A DNA stretch of 64,000 nucleotides from Pedobacter zeae (GCF_014196715.1 NZ_JACIEF010000001.1:1470872-1534871), one strand, 5' to 3'; counted from the first letter of the stretch, positions 43,850 to 52,989 are shown. Program-made: numbers and translations. The notes: generated by a model not told the origin, from the letters alone.

Positions 43850-44839
43850 ATGAATCAAAACATTTCAACAGACCGTTACGATAAAATGTTATACCGCCGT
43901 TGTGGGAACAGTGGCTTAAAATTGCCCGCCATATCATTGGGTTTATGGCATAATTTCGGACACGTAAACGTTTTTGAAAACAGCAAAAACTTAATTTATA
44001 CAGCTTTTAACAATGGGATTACCCATTTCGATTTAGCAAATAATTACGGTCCGCCCCCTGGTTCAGCCGAAGAAGTTTTTGGAAAGATCCTTCAGGATGA
44101 TTTTAAGGGCTACCGCGATGAGATGATAATATCAAGCAAAGCGGGATACACGATGTGGGATGGCCCTTATGGTGACTGGGGTTCGAAAAAATACCTGGTT
44201 TCCAGTTTAGACCAGAGCTTAAAGCGCATGAAACTGGATTATGTTGATATTTTTTACCATCACCGCCCTGATCCCGAAACCCCTTTGGAAGAAACCATGG
44301 GTGCCTTAAGTTTACTGGTGCAGCAAGGAAAGGCTTTATATGTAGGCATATCAAACTACCAGGCAGAAGACGCTGCAAAAGCCATCAAAATCTTAAGAGA
44401 TAACGGTACACCATGTTTAATCCACCAGCCTAAATATTCGATGTTCGAACGTTGGGTAGAAGGTGGTTTGCTTGATGTTCTGGAAAAAAATGGTGTAGGC
44501 TGTATTCCGTTTTCACCCCTGGCACAGGGCTTACTTACCGACAAGTATTTACATGGTATCCCTTCCGATTCGAGGGTAGCTACCAGTGGTATTTTCCTCA
44601 AAGAAAGTAATATCACCCCAGAGAAATTAGCGGTAATTGCCAAATTAAATGAGCTGGCCAGATCGCGTGGACAAAAACTGGCTCACATGGCTTTATCGTG
44701 GATATTGAAAGATAATAGAATTACCACGGTACTTATAGGTGCCAGTAAACCAGATCAAATAACAGATTCGATTAAAGCTTTAGATAATATTGAATTCAGT
44801 GCTGCTGAAATAAAACTGATCGACGATATATTAAATTAA
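43850..44839 (+). CDS. Aldo/keto reductase, YghZ/Gpr type
   Basis: NADPH-dependent reductase of the family that includes L-glyceraldehyde 3-phosphate reductase. 329 residues, normal length. The opening RRCGNSGLKLPAISLGLWHNFG matches this subfamily closely. Catalytic tetrad: Asp and Tyr in HFDLANNYGPPPG (about 58-70), Lys in ISSKAGYTMWDGPYGDWGS carried as IISSKAGY (about 93), His in FYHHRPD (about 133). The Rossmann-like cofactor segment IPFSPLAQGLLTDKYL follows at about 223. A terminator closes the gene. Confidence 0.95.
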   Translation: MNQNISTDRYDKMLYRRCGNSGLKLPAISLGLWHNFGHVNVFENSKNLIYTAFNNGITHFDLANNYGPPPGSAEEVFGKILQDDFKGYRDEMIISSKAGYTMWDGPYGDWGSKKYLVSSLDQSLKRMKLDYVDIFYHHRPDPETPLEETMGALSLLVQQGKALYVGISNYQAEDAAKAIKILRDNGTPCLIHQPKYSMFERWVEGGLLDVLEKNGVGCIPFSPLAQGLLTDKYLHGIPSDSRVATSGIFLKESNITPEKLAVIAKLNELARSRGQKLAHMALSWILKDNRITTVLIGASKPDQITDSIKALDNIEFSAAEIKLIDDILN

Positions 44840-44869
44840 ATAGCAATCGTTATTTCGTCAGGTTAAACA

Positions 44870-44908
44870 GAAAGCTCCGGGTTGGCAGGCCAGGAGCTTT
44901 CTGCTTTT
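44870..44908 (+). terminator. Rho-independent terminator
   Basis: GAAAGCTCC (44870-44878) pairs with GGAGCTTTC (44893-44901), followed by TGCTTTTT. Confidence 0.8.
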
Positions 44909-45043
44909 TAAAGGTATGCTATGTTTATCTCTTTCCATTGCCGGTATCTGAGTCCAAAAAAGCAAACTAACGGGCAACACAAACTATTGGTTAATAATGA
45001 TATACTCATATCACATAACCAATTTATTCAGGCAAGAAAGGAA

Positions 45044-45241
45044 CTAAAGAATAATTAAGATGGTTCCCGATTTAAATAATTTAAAGTAATAATGAAATTC
45101 GCCGTGGCGATTGATTTTTTCGATTTCACACACTTTACCGGATTTACCAAATTCGTCGGATAATAAATCGCCGATTTTAATGCTGTCTAACTGATTTACG
45201 TTAAGGGATGCTCTTTTTATTAATGTAGCTGTCTTTTCCAT
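45044..45241 (-). CDS. Small hypothetical protein (65 residues)
   Basis: Not recognised. ATG at 45241, soluble, mixed charge, with DSIKIGDLLSDEFGKSGKVCEIEKINRHGEFHYYFKLF suggesting a small SH3-like beta fold (SIKIGD-LL and GKVCEI strands). Codon use looks normal for the region. It stands alone in an AT-rich area, so expression is uncertain. Confidence 0.5.
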   Translation of the reverse strand: MEKTATLIKRASLNVNQLDSIKIGDLLSDEFGKSGKVCEIEKINRHGEFHYYFKLFKSGTILIIL

Positions 45242-45736
45242 AAGATTGCAGTTTAAAAGTATTACGTAATTGAAAACACTTTGGTTCTGAAGGATCGTAA
45301 ATTACTCATAATTTACAACCAAACATACAAAATTGTATATTTAATTATCAATAACAATCTTATAAATATGTAATATAAATTGTATTTTATTTACATTACA
45401 AAAAAAACGCATTGTAATTAATTATTATACAATACATTAAGATCTGATAAAAACAATGATTAAAAATAAGGTAGTCTGTTTTATAATGAATTTATTGCAC
45501 AAAAATGAATAAAAATACAGGCGATTTGCCCGGATCTTATGATAGTTGTAGTGTAACAAGCCCTGGCGGATAAAATGCATTAAGAAATAAACCCTCAAGC
45601 ATCTTATTAATGGTACTTTTTAGAAAGCCTTGTTTACCTCTTGGGAGGAATTTCGATACCTCCGTCAAGCTCAGTAACAAGCTGAGCTTGACGCGTGATG
45701 GAATGATTGATCTATGGGCTTTAGCCCTCGTCAGAG
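45242..45736. other. 495-bp AT-rich gap with one inverted repeat
   Basis: No gene. The left 250 bp are very AT-rich. The right end has a perfect 12-bp inverted repeat at 45663-45693. Confidence 0.6.
45663..45693. repeat. Perfect 12-bp inverted repeat
   Basis: CGTCAAGCTCAG (45663-45674) and CTGAGCTTGACG (45682-45693) with a 7-nt loop. No T-run. Similar GCTCAG-containing words recur in other gaps of this window. Confidence 0.7.
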
Positions 45737-46033
45737 TTATTCTGCGTCGTAAATCACAACCTTTTCGAAGTAAATCCTGAATTCATCCAAGAAGGCTTTA
45801 TGTACCGGGTGAACCTGGTAGACATCGTGAGCAGCGAGGTCTTCGAAAAACAAGATCAGGCTAAATGTATAAGTGGTATCAACAACAGCACGCTCAATTG
45901 GCGCAGGCACGCCGATATGAAAGGTTTTTATAACTTCTATACTTTCTAATTTTTCTAACCCTTTACGGAAAGCAGCTTTTTGATCATCAGTGGTATCGGC
46001 TTTAAGCCAAAATAAAACGTGGTGTGCTATCAT
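45737..46033 (-). CDS. Dabb family stress-responsive alpha/beta barrel protein
   Basis: 98-residue dimeric ferredoxin-like protein of the Dabb family, role uncertain. Family text: MIAHHVLFWLK at the start, EVIKTFHIGVPAP (about 33), DLAAHDVYQVHPVHKAFLDEF (about 69-89). Downstream of ligD in the same direction, with 48 bp between the ligD stop and this start, so cotranscription is possible. Confidence 0.9.
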   Translation of the reverse strand: MIAHHVLFWLKADTTDDQKAAFRKGLEKLESIEVIKTFHIGVPAPIERAVVDTTYTFSLILFFEDLAAHDVYQVHPVHKAFLDEFRIYFEKVVIYDAE

Positions 46034-46081
46034 TTTTCTAATTTTTCGCCAAATATAAGTAAAGCAACAAAAGATTGTGCT

Positions 46082-48772
46082 TTATCCAAAAACACTTTTT
46101 GCTTTACTAATGGCCTTTTTAAGATCAATTCCTTTGCCCAGCACCCCCTTAAATAAATCGCCTTCCACTTTTAACCGGTCAACGGCGTTAAAAATATTAA
46201 AATCTTTCATTTTCAGTCCCGGTTTTACCTCGTCCCAATGCAGGGGCATCGAAACGCTTGCTCCTGTTTTTGGCCTCAACGAGTACGGGCAGGCAATGGT
46301 AGCTCCCGGCCTGTTCTGTAAAAAATCGAGGTACATCTTCCCTTTCCTGGCCGATACCATCCGCTCTAAAGAAGTATAATCCGGGATCTGCTGATGTACC
46401 AAATTAACCACAAGCTTTGCAAAAAGCTGGCTCTGATCGTAATCGTATTTGGCATTCAGCGGGATGTAAATATGCATCCCTGTTGAACCTGATGTTTTGC
46501 AATAGCTGGGTACCTCAATGGCGTCAAGCACTTTTTTGGTTTCCAGGGCAGCGTTAACGACCTGATCAAAAGTATGTTTGTCGGGATCCAAATCAATCAC
46601 ACAATAATCGGGATGATCCGGAGACTGTACGCGGCTAAACCAGGGGTTCATTTCGATACAACCCAGATTGGCCATCCATAACAAAGAGGCTTCATCTGTT
46701 CCCACCAAATATTCTTTTTTTTCACCCTCACCATTTTCATATGGAAAAGTTTCTGCCCAGTCAGGTGCTTTCCCCTTAACATCCTTCTGATAAAAACTCG
46801 GTCCGTGGATGCCCCCCGGAAAACGGTTAAGCGATTGTGGCCGATCTTTAAGGTAAGGTAAAATATATTCTGCAACCTGGTAATAATAATTGAACATATC
46901 TCTTTTTGTGATCTTATCTTCGGGCCAATAAATTTTACTTAAGTTGGTAAACTTAAGCTCGTGGCCTTTTATTTTCCTTACCTGGGTTTCGTCTTTTGGA
47001 TTTAATAAGGTTTTGCGTTTTTTCTCTTTTGGCGGCTTTACGGCATCGTGATGTCCGTTTTTTTCTGTTGTTTCTTTCACGATGTCGACGGCCGTACTTT
47101 CTTCCTCCCTGATTACTTCTTTTGCTTTTTTATCCTCTCGAATCCCCTGGAAGGAAGGATGGCGAAATACTCCATCATCCGTTACCTCTGTAAAAGCAAC
47201 TTCACAAACCAGCTCAGGCTTTAGCCAGGTAGCTTTTGCCTTTGGCGGGTTTGGCCTGAACCGCGAAGGTTTGTTAACGTCGGGTATACTTTCAAATGGA
47301 CTTTTATCGACAATGAGCGGTTCGAACTGCTCCATCATCATTTTCTGCTGTTTGTCTGAAAATCCTGTGCCTACTTTTCCTACATATTGTAATTTTCCTT
47401 TGTTGTACAGGCCCAGCAGAAGCGAGCTAAATGCTTTTGAGGTATCTGCATTTTTAGTAAAACCGGCGATTACCACCTCCTGCCGTTTATGTGCCTTAAT
47501 CTTAAGCCACTCTTTCGATCTTCGGTCAGGAGCGTAGGTACTATCTATTTTTTTTGCAATTATTCCTTCTAAGCCCATTCTTTGCGCAGCATCAAAAAAA
47601 TCGATACCGCTGGCCTTAAATACCTTACCCAAACGAAGCCGGTCATCATCTGTGGGCAAAACATTACTTAGCACTGCCTGGCGCTCAAAAAGCGGAAGAC
47701 TCATCAGGTTTTTACCTTCATACCACAAAATATCGAACACATAAAAAACCAGTTCTCCATCGGCCTCACTCCGCCAGTTCTGTAATGAGCCAAAGTTGGA
47801 TATGCCTTTATCATTCAGTACTATAATTTCACCATCCAGCACTGCGTTGGTTTTCCAATCTTTTAACAGGTCATAAATGGGATAAAATTTTTCGTTAAAT
47901 GATTTATTGTTTCTCGAAAAGAGTTCTACTTTTCCTTTATTGATAAAAGCCAGGGTACGGTAACCATCCCATTTTACCTCATATTGCCAGTCCTGGTCAT
48001 CAAAAGCTTCATCCACAAGTGTGGCCAGCATGGGTTTAATGTTTTTAGGAATAACGGATTTGGGTGCCTTTTTTAGAATGTCCTTTACATTGGGCTGATC
48101 ACTATTGACAGCAGTTTCTTGTTTCACTTCCGGTTCAGGATCTTTTATTCCGGCCTCTACAGGTTGCTCTTTTCCATCCTTCCAAACCTTACCGGATGTT
48201 TTTTCCATCTTTTCTATCGTTTTTCCAGAAAGTACCGATTTATCCTGTTTGGTAATGTCTTTGGTTGAAGCGTAATCGTCTTTGTGTTTGATCAGCAACC
48301 AGCTGTTTTCAGCCATGCCATGTGTTTTAACAAGCGCAAATTCGCCATGGAGTTTTTCTCCGTTTAATTTAATTTTTAAAGAGCCATCTTTTAACTGTTG
48401 TAAGAGATGTTTCTCCTGTGCTTTTTTGCCCTTAATATTTTCAATCGGCTCATAAGTACCTTCGTCCCAAACAATAACGGTTCCACCTCCATACTCTCCC
48501 TGCGGAATAATGCCCTCAAAATCTTTATAACTAAAAGGATGATCCTCTACCATCATGGCCAGGCGTTTGGTTTTGGGATCGGTTGATGGCCCCTTTGGTA
48601 CGGCCCAACTTTTTAAAACACCTTCCATTTCGAGTCTGAAATCGTAATGCAAACGTGAGGCATCGTGCTTCTGAATCACAAAATGTAATTTGTTCCTGTC
48701 GCTGCTTTTACCTGATTTAGGCTCTGCTGTTTTTGAGAAATCGCGTTTTGCCACATATTTTTCCAGACTCAT
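46082..48772 (-). CDS. ligD: DNA ligase D (phosphoesterase-ligase-polymerase)
   Basis: Multifunctional end-joining enzyme. From the ATG at 48772 there are 896 residues; the frame opens two codons earlier at a TTG. Order: 3'-phosphoesterase (about 25-180, with QKHDASRLHYDFRLEMEG and HGEFALVK); ATP-dependent ligase with nucleophile Lys267 in EVKWDGYR, then FYVFDILWYEG and the OB domain PELVCEVAFTEVT; C-terminal primase-polymerase (about 610-896) with metal-binding DLDPDKH. No Ku gene is in the window. A 57-residue DUF3606 gene lies 10 bp upstream on the same strand and is probably cotranscribed. Confidence 0.96.
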   Translation of the reverse strand: MSLEKYVAKRDFSKTAEPKSGKSSDRNKLHFVIQKHDASRLHYDFRLEMEGVLKSWAVPKGPSTDPKTKRLAMMVEDHPFSYKDFEGIIPQGEYGGGTVIVWDEGTYEPIENIKGKKAQEKHLLQQLKDGSLKIKLNGEKLHGEFALVKTHGMAENSWLLIKHKDDYASTKDITKQDKSVLSGKTIEKMEKTSGKVWKDGKEQPVEAGIKDPEPEVKQETAVNSDQPNVKDILKKAPKSVIPKNIKPMLATLVDEAFDDQDWQYEVKWDGYRTLAFINKGKVELFSRNNKSFNEKFYPIYDLLKDWKTNAVLDGEIIVLNDKGISNFGSLQNWRSEADGELVFYVFDILWYEGKNLMSLPLFERQAVLSNVLPTDDDRLRLGKVFKASGIDFFDAAQRMGLEGIIAKKIDSTYAPDRRSKEWLKIKAHKRQEVVIAGFTKNADTSKAFSSLLLGLYNKGKLQYVGKVGTGFSDKQQKMMMEQFEPLIVDKSPFESIPDVNKPSRFRPNPPKAKATWLKPELVCEVAFTEVTDDGVFRHPSFQGIREDKKAKEVIREEESTAVDIVKETTEKNGHHDAVKPPKEKKRKTLLNPKDETQVRKIKGHELKFTNLSKIYWPEDKITKRDMFNYYYQVAEYILPYLKDRPQSLNRFPGGIHGPSFYQKDVKGKAPDWAETFPYENGEGEKKEYLVGTDEASLLWMANLGCIEMNPWFSRVQSPDHPDYCVIDLDPDKHTFDQVVNAALETKKVLDAIEVPSYCKTSGSTGMHIYIPLNAKYDYDQSQLFAKLVVNLVHQQIPDYTSLERMVSARKGKMYLDFLQNRPGATIACPYSLRPKTGASVSMPLHWDEVKPGLKMKDFNIFNAVDRLKVEGDLFKGVLGKGIDLKKAISKAKSVFG

Positions 48773-48782
48773 ACCCAAATTT

Positions 48783-48956
48783 TTATTTCCTTAAAAAATC
48801 TTCTACTGCCTGAGCAGCGTTACCAACCGTTTGCACTGCTGCCTTTAATTTATCTTTGCTTACGCCAAATTTGTTAGACCAATAATCGAGCTCATAACCT
48901 TCGTTAATGTTGATCCTACTGCGGTCAGCACTACCTGTTTTTTGTTTATCATCCAT
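48783..48956 (-). CDS. DUF3606 small protein
   Basis: 57 residues, shorter than most gene callers accept, starting at the ATG at 48956: a basic N-terminus, SRININEGYELDYWSNKFGV, then SKDKLKAAVQTVGN and a helical tail. This matches the DUF3606 pattern (E-YW-x2-x-GVs-x-LxxAV), whose function is unknown. Its stop is 10 bp before the ligD start, so it is the first gene of that operon. A second DUF3606-like gene lies at 50565. Confidence 0.85.
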   Translation of the reverse strand: MDDKQKTGSADRSRININEGYELDYWSNKFGVSKDKLKAAVQTVGNAAQAVEDFLRK

Positions 48957-48999
48957 AATACTTTTGATTAGACTGCTATAAAACAGCCTGATAACACAA

Positions 49000-49041
49000 A
49001 AGGTTTTAACATCCGTTTCTGTAAACGGACATTAAAACCTT
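49000..49041 (-). terminator. Long two-part hairpin after the GT87-like gene
   Basis: Outer stem AAGGTTTTAA / TTAAAACCTT (49000-49009, 49032-49041) and inner stem TCCGTTT / AAACGGA (49012-49018, 49023-49029), both perfect. On the minus strand it is followed by TTTTGTG, so it ends transcription from 49062. Confidence 0.75.
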
Positions 49042-49061
49042 AAAAAAATAAAATGTTAAAC

Positions 49062-50273
49062 TTAATCTATTAGCGCAGTAACCATTTCTGGTTCTGTTTC
49101 TTCGGCATAGGCAAACCTGTTATTGGTAGCATTATATATAACCCTCAACCACACCAGGAAATAAGGCAGGCTGATAATGGCCAAGGATAAAGGATGTGAT
49201 TTGGAGAAGACCGGAAACAATAACAGCGGGAAATTACAGGTAATTAGGAGCAAAACGGGTAACAATACTTTTTTCATCGCCTCATTCCTTTCTTTCACGT
49301 ACCAAACACCTACCCCTACGATCGAAATTATAAATGTACAGTCTTCCGCTCCTGTACTGAATATAATCGGAAAAATCATTACTGATGACAGGATCATCAA
49401 TTGGAATCCGCGCTTTTTAAAATGCGAAATATTTACAAAAGGGAGCATAAACAATATCGAACCCAGGCACAGAAATAGAAAATTCGGTATTTTGTCCTGA
49501 TTAAAAAGCTCCCTAAAGAAACCCATAATAGAAATATCGATCCCATCGCCCAAAACATTAACCATGTTTTTACCTACCAACGAATTCTTCCAGTCTACAT
49601 AACACTGTACCACATAAGCTGGCGAAGCAAATAGCATGGGTAATAAGAATATAATTACCGACCATAGTATGAGCCATAGAATAAAGGCCGGCTTTTTTTT
49701 AGCAAAAAAGAAGAATACCAGACCAACTATACCATAGAGTTTAATAAAGGTGCCGAGAACAATGCAAAGTGCGGCCCATATCCCTTTATCTTTATTCAGT
49801 AAGGTATAACTCAATATCATTAATGCTCCGGCACCTGCGTTAAATTGCTGGTTAAGCATCGATTCTATGAGGCAGGGAATGGCTATGTAGCCGATAATTA
49901 CTTTTTGATCGTTGGTTAAAGGCAGGGTTTGTACTGCCTTAAAAAGCAGGAAGCAGTTAAACAGGTTCCACAACAGTAAACCGATCCAGTTATGAAAAAT
50001 GGCAAAGGGGGCTATTAACACGCTAAAAATCGGGCCATAGTGGTTGGCATCGTCGTGATATGCCGGATAATAAGCATAAAGTGAACGCCCTTGCAATAAA
50101 TTTCTAAATGTATTTTCGAAAATCAGGTAGTTATTGTAGCGGTGTGTTGCCCATGAATCTACTACGAAAATCAGGGTGATCAACACCCAAAGGGATAATA
50201 CAAAGCGATTATCCTGATAAAATTTTAAACGCGGGGATAGATTTTGAGTGTTTGGCTGAAAGAGGTCTGGCAT
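49062..50273 (-). CDS. GT87/DUF2029-like polytopic membrane glycosyltransferase
   Basis: Predicted polyprenyl-phosphate-sugar-dependent mannosyl- or glycosyltransferase in the inner membrane. I choose the ATG at 50273 (403 residues); an ATG at 50330 would add 19 hydrophobic residues. About ten membrane segments. The family-like extracytoplasmic loop after helix 1 has NNYLIFENTFRNLLQGRSLYAYYP with the DDANHYGPIFSVLIAPF segment (about 75-95), whose Asp pair may be catalytic. LYGIVGLVFFFFAKKK follows. Substrate unknown. Confidence 0.82.
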   Translation of the reverse strand: MPDLFQPNTQNLSPRLKFYQDNRFVLSLWVLITLIFVVDSWATHRYNNYLIFENTFRNLLQGRSLYAYYPAYHDDANHYGPIFSVLIAPFAIFHNWIGLLLWNLFNCFLLFKAVQTLPLTNDQKVIIGYIAIPCLIESMLNQQFNAGAGALMILSYTLLNKDKGIWAALCIVLGTFIKLYGIVGLVFFFFAKKKPAFILWLILWSVIIFLLPMLFASPAYVVQCYVDWKNSLVGKNMVNVLGDGIDISIMGFFRELFNQDKIPNFLFLCLGSILFMLPFVNISHFKKRGFQLMILSSVMIFPIIFSTGAEDCTFIISIVGVGVWYVKERNEAMKKVLLPVLLLITCNFPLLLFPVFSKSHPLSLAIISLPYFLVWLRVIYNATNNRFAYAEETEPEMVTALID

Positions 50274-50382
50274 TTGTAAAAAATGTATTACAATACAATA
50301 ATAAAAATGTAAATCCACAAAACCTAGCATTTTGTATAAAAAATATTACTCTTTTTGGGGATAATTACCAAACTTTCAATCA

Positions 50383-50466
50383 GGTAGAAACCAGGGGATT
50401 GAACCGACATTTTAATCCGTAAGCATCAGGCTGACACAGTTTTATCAGAAACCTACCATTTCTACC
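50383..50466 (-). other. 84-nt tRNA-like / hairpin element
   Basis: GGTAGAAA (50383-50390) and TTTCTACC (50459-50466) are perfect complements, 84 nt apart end to end, like an acceptor stem. The minus strand holds GGTTCAATCCC, similar to a T-loop, near the 3' end. I cannot fit a proper D-arm, anticodon arm and T-stem, and no CCA follows, so I do not call a tRNA. Confidence 0.35.
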
Positions 50467-50564
50467 GTTTGCTGCTTTTTTTTTGAGAATTTACTGACAA
50501 AACCTGAAAACAAAAAGGGATATGCCACTGTTTTAATGAATATCACTAACCAAAATTTGTTAAA

Positions 50565-50789
50565 ATGGAATATCAACTAAATTCGATGAATGCCAGGAAA
50601 GAATTTATCGAACTTGCAGATGAACAAGACCGCAATTATTGGGCTGCCAGACTGGGCATCAGCACTGAAAAACTAAAATCGGTTGTTAAAGCACTACATA
50701 GTATGGAATTCTCAAAACTGAAGGAACATTTAATGATGGAAAAAGTTAAATCCGGAAGTGCCTATCAACGATTTGTGAACCAACAATAA
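50565..50789 (+). CDS. DUF3606-like small protein
   Basis: 74 residues. The segment DEQDRNYWAARLGISTEKLKSVVKAL repeats the DUF3606 pattern seen in the gene upstream of ligD (YW, G-S, KLK, AV). The C-terminal half is a Lys/Glu helix ending in AYQRFVNQQ. Soluble and unassigned. The next small gene follows after 5 bp, and the two should be cotranscribed. Confidence 0.7.
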   Translation: MEYQLNSMNARKEFIELADEQDRNYWAARLGISTEKLKSVVKALHSMEFSKLKEHLMMEKVKSGSAYQRFVNQQ

Positions 50790-50794
50790 TTTGT

Positions 50795-50992
50795 ATGAAC
50801 CTTAAAAATGAAAGCAAAGATCAGGTAGCCGTTAACCTACCCATTACCGATAGCAGGCATTTAATTGATTTACCTCCTGTCCAAAATATTTTCGACCAAA
50901 AAGTAAAGGGAGATAGTATCATCCATCCAAAAGCCGGTATCAGAACATTAACTGTATTCTTTAACAAGAATGGTTTGGCAAACCTGCTCTAG
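50795..50992 (+). CDS. Small hypothetical protein (65 residues)
   Basis: Unrecognised. ATG at 50795, five bases after the preceding stop, with ordinary codon use. Text such as DSRHLIDLPPVQNIFDQKV and SIIHPKAGIRTLTVFFNKNG has no motif I know. Short and possibly a DUF3606-linked stress gene by position only. Confidence 0.55.
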   Translation: MNLKNESKDQVAVNLPITDSRHLIDLPPVQNIFDQKVKGDSIIHPKAGIRTLTVFFNKNGLANLL

Positions 50993-51001
50993 TTAGTTAA
51001 A

Positions 51002-52147
51002 TCAGTTAAAAAAAGATTGATACAAACTATTAATGGCTGCGCGACTAAAATCCGGAAAGCCATCGGTATAAGTAGCATTTATTCCATTTGTTATGATCAC
51101 GAATCCAAATTTCTTTTTTGGATCAAAAAACATGGTACTATACAAGCCATAAGCAGATCCGGTATGTCCTTTAAGCTTAAGCCCGGGGATAAGATGATCT
51201 GCACTTCTGATGGCCAGGCCATAACCTTCATCTTCGGTTAAGGCAGTCTGCATTTTTTTTGCACTTTTTTTAGTGATAATTTTAACTCCGTTTGATGTGC
51301 CGTAATTCATGTGCATGATCATGTATTTAGCCAGATCGGTAGCCGAAATTTTCATTCCTCCTGTTGGCGAAAAAATTGGCGTAGAATAGCCCATTACGTA
51401 ATTGGCAATTTCTGTCCGCCTTGGAGCATAGGCATTTGGCGAGGGTGTATAGGTTTTGCTAACCGCATTATATTCATACAAATGCACAAAACGTGTACTA
51501 TCCAAAGAATCGACACAATACCCTCCATAAAGCCCTAATGGCATTAGAATGTGTTTTCTGACATAGTTATCGAAGCGTTCGCCAGATTTTTTCTCAATCA
51601 CTGCACCGATCAGGTTAAAATTAAGATTGCAGTAATCAAATTTACTTCCCGGAGGATAATTGCTGTAACATTTGGCCCAATCAGGATTTTTATCCGGATT
51701 GATGAGGTCGAGACTTAAATATCCTTGTGAATCGTTTAGACTGGAGGTGTGCGACAAAGCCATTTTTAAGGTAATTTTCTGATCCGGAAATTTCGGATTC
51801 CTGATCTTAAAACCCACCAGATCGCCAAAATCATCATCGAGCGAAATTTTACCTGCTTCTACCAGTTGCATAACAGAAGTTGCCGAAAAAGACTTGGATA
51901 TGGATGCGATCCTAAAAATATCCTGATCACCCAATGGTTGTTTATTCTCTAAATCTTTTAAGCCAAACGAATGGGTATAGATAATCCGGCCGTTTTTTAC
52001 CACCGCAACAGAAGCCCCAACTGCCTTATATTTTTCCATAACGGCTTTGAAATCAGTCTCGGCTTTTTCGTTCTGGGCAATAGATTGACCGGATAAACCG
52101 ATGATTAAAAAGAAGGCAAGAAAATACTGTTGAAGATGGAGTTTCAT
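51002..52147 (-). CDS. Secreted serine hydrolase, beta-lactamase class C / PBP-like
   Basis: Predicted periplasmic serine hydrolase (esterase, DD-peptidase or beta-lactamase relative). 381 residues with a signal peptide (to about 25, SIAQ). Catalytic marks: S82-x-x-K85 in ASISKSF, the Tyr motif YCN (about 173), and HTG (about 333) in KGHTGSAYG in place of KTG. All three are intact. The HTG form favours an esterase- or peptidase-like enzyme over a true AmpC. Substrate unknown. Confidence 0.92.
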   Translation of the reverse strand: MKLHLQQYFLAFFLIIGLSGQSIAQNEKAETDFKAVMEKYKAVGASVAVVKNGRIIYTHSFGLKDLENKQPLGDQDIFRIASISKSFSATSVMQLVEAGKISLDDDFGDLVGFKIRNPKFPDQKITLKMALSHTSSLNDSQGYLSLDLINPDKNPDWAKCYSNYPPGSKFDYCNLNFNLIGAVIEKKSGERFDNYVRKHILMPLGLYGGYCVDSLDSTRFVHLYEYNAVSKTYTPSPNAYAPRRTEIANYVMGYSTPIFSPTGGMKISATDLAKYMIMHMNYGTSNGVKIITKKSAKKMQTALTEDEGYGLAIRSADHLIPGLKLKGHTGSAYGLYSTMFFDPKKKFGFVIITNGINATYTDGFPDFSRAAINSLYQSFFN

Positions 52148-52212
52148 AATACAATGGATGAAGTTTAAATATAGGATATGAACCAGTATTAAATTGTCGC
52201 GTAGTAAAAAAT

Positions 52213-52674
52213 TTACTTCGCATCGTTTACTTCCAGCCAGTGTCCGTCAGAATCTTTGAAATAGATCTGTTTTACGCCGTCTACGCGCAGGGTGATGCCT
52301 TTTTCATTTCCCGACCAATCTTCAAAACTGATATTTTTGGCATTCAGTTTCTTTATAAAATCATCAACCGATGGAACACTGAAACACAAATGTGCATTTT
52401 TATCAAAAGTTTCGTTGCCCTTTGCCCCCTGTATTAAGTGCAACTGTCCGGCAGGCCCCAGGGTAAACCAGGTATGGCGGTTATCTTTAAAAGGCTCGGG
52501 AATGATTTTAAGGTTAAAAACGCTTTCGTAAAAGGTTGTGGCTTTATTTAAATCGGCTACATAAACAGCGATATGATTTAAAATTGCGGGTGCGTTTTTG
52601 GGTTGATTTTGCGCCATGGCTTTTTGAAAAATGATAGAAAATAGAATAGCAGTGATCAGGGTAATTCGTTTCAT
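52213..52674 (-). CDS. Secreted VOC (glyoxalase-fold) protein
   Basis: 153 residues: signal peptide (MKRITLITAILFSIIFQKAMAQ), then a VOC domain with ILNHIAVYVADLNKATTFYESVFNL (about 31-55) and DSDGHWLEVNDA at the end carrying the metal-type Glu. An exported VOC protein is uncommon, since most are cytoplasmic. Close to the serine hydrolase gene on the same strand (65 bp). Ligand unknown. Confidence 0.88.
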   Translation of the reverse strand: MKRITLITAILFSIIFQKAMAQNQPKNAPAILNHIAVYVADLNKATTFYESVFNLKIIPEPFKDNRHTWFTLGPAGQLHLIQGAKGNETFDKNAHLCFSVPSVDDFIKKLNAKNISFEDWSGNEKGITLRVDGVKQIYFKDSDGHWLEVNDAK

Positions 52675-52989
52675 GTTTAAATATCATACTTAAATGCGAA
52701 TATTGGTAAATAATGTGGTCCCGTAATGGCTTATTTACAAATAAAAAGGTTTTTATAGGTGTAAACTGAAAAAAAGATCCATCACTATGCTCAGGACGAC
52801 AGGTATTTGTGTATCCTCTTTAATTTAATAACATTGCATAATCTATTTGTGATTCTGGCGCATGCCGGTATCTAAACCGGAAAATATCTGTATCAAATTA
52901 TTGTAATAAAAAAGGCCTTAGCGAAATGCTAAGACCAGTAATGCGAAGTAGACTAAAGCAAAAAAGATCCTACTCCCAGAAAGGCAATA
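52675..52989. other. 315-bp gap with a terminator and a dispersed repeat word
   Basis: Holds the terminator at 52911-52936 and the word AAAAAGATCCATCACTATGCTCAGG at 52773-52797, which recurs in altered form at 53970-54005. No gene seen. Confidence 0.5.
52911..52936 (-). terminator. Rho-independent terminator after aldo/keto reductase
   Basis: CTTAGC / GCTAAG core stem (52917-52922, 52928-52933), extended to GGCCTTAGC / GCTAAGACC with one mismatch. On the minus strand a T-run follows. Confidence 0.65.

Noticed and set aside
47082..47537. 151-codon frame opposite ligD
   Set aside because: Antisense to the conserved ligase OB domain; no independent evidence.
50383..50466. Calling this a functional tRNA gene
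   Set aside because: No fitting D-arm or anticodon arm, T-stem pairs badly, and no CCA or suitable discriminator; kept only as a tRNA-like element.
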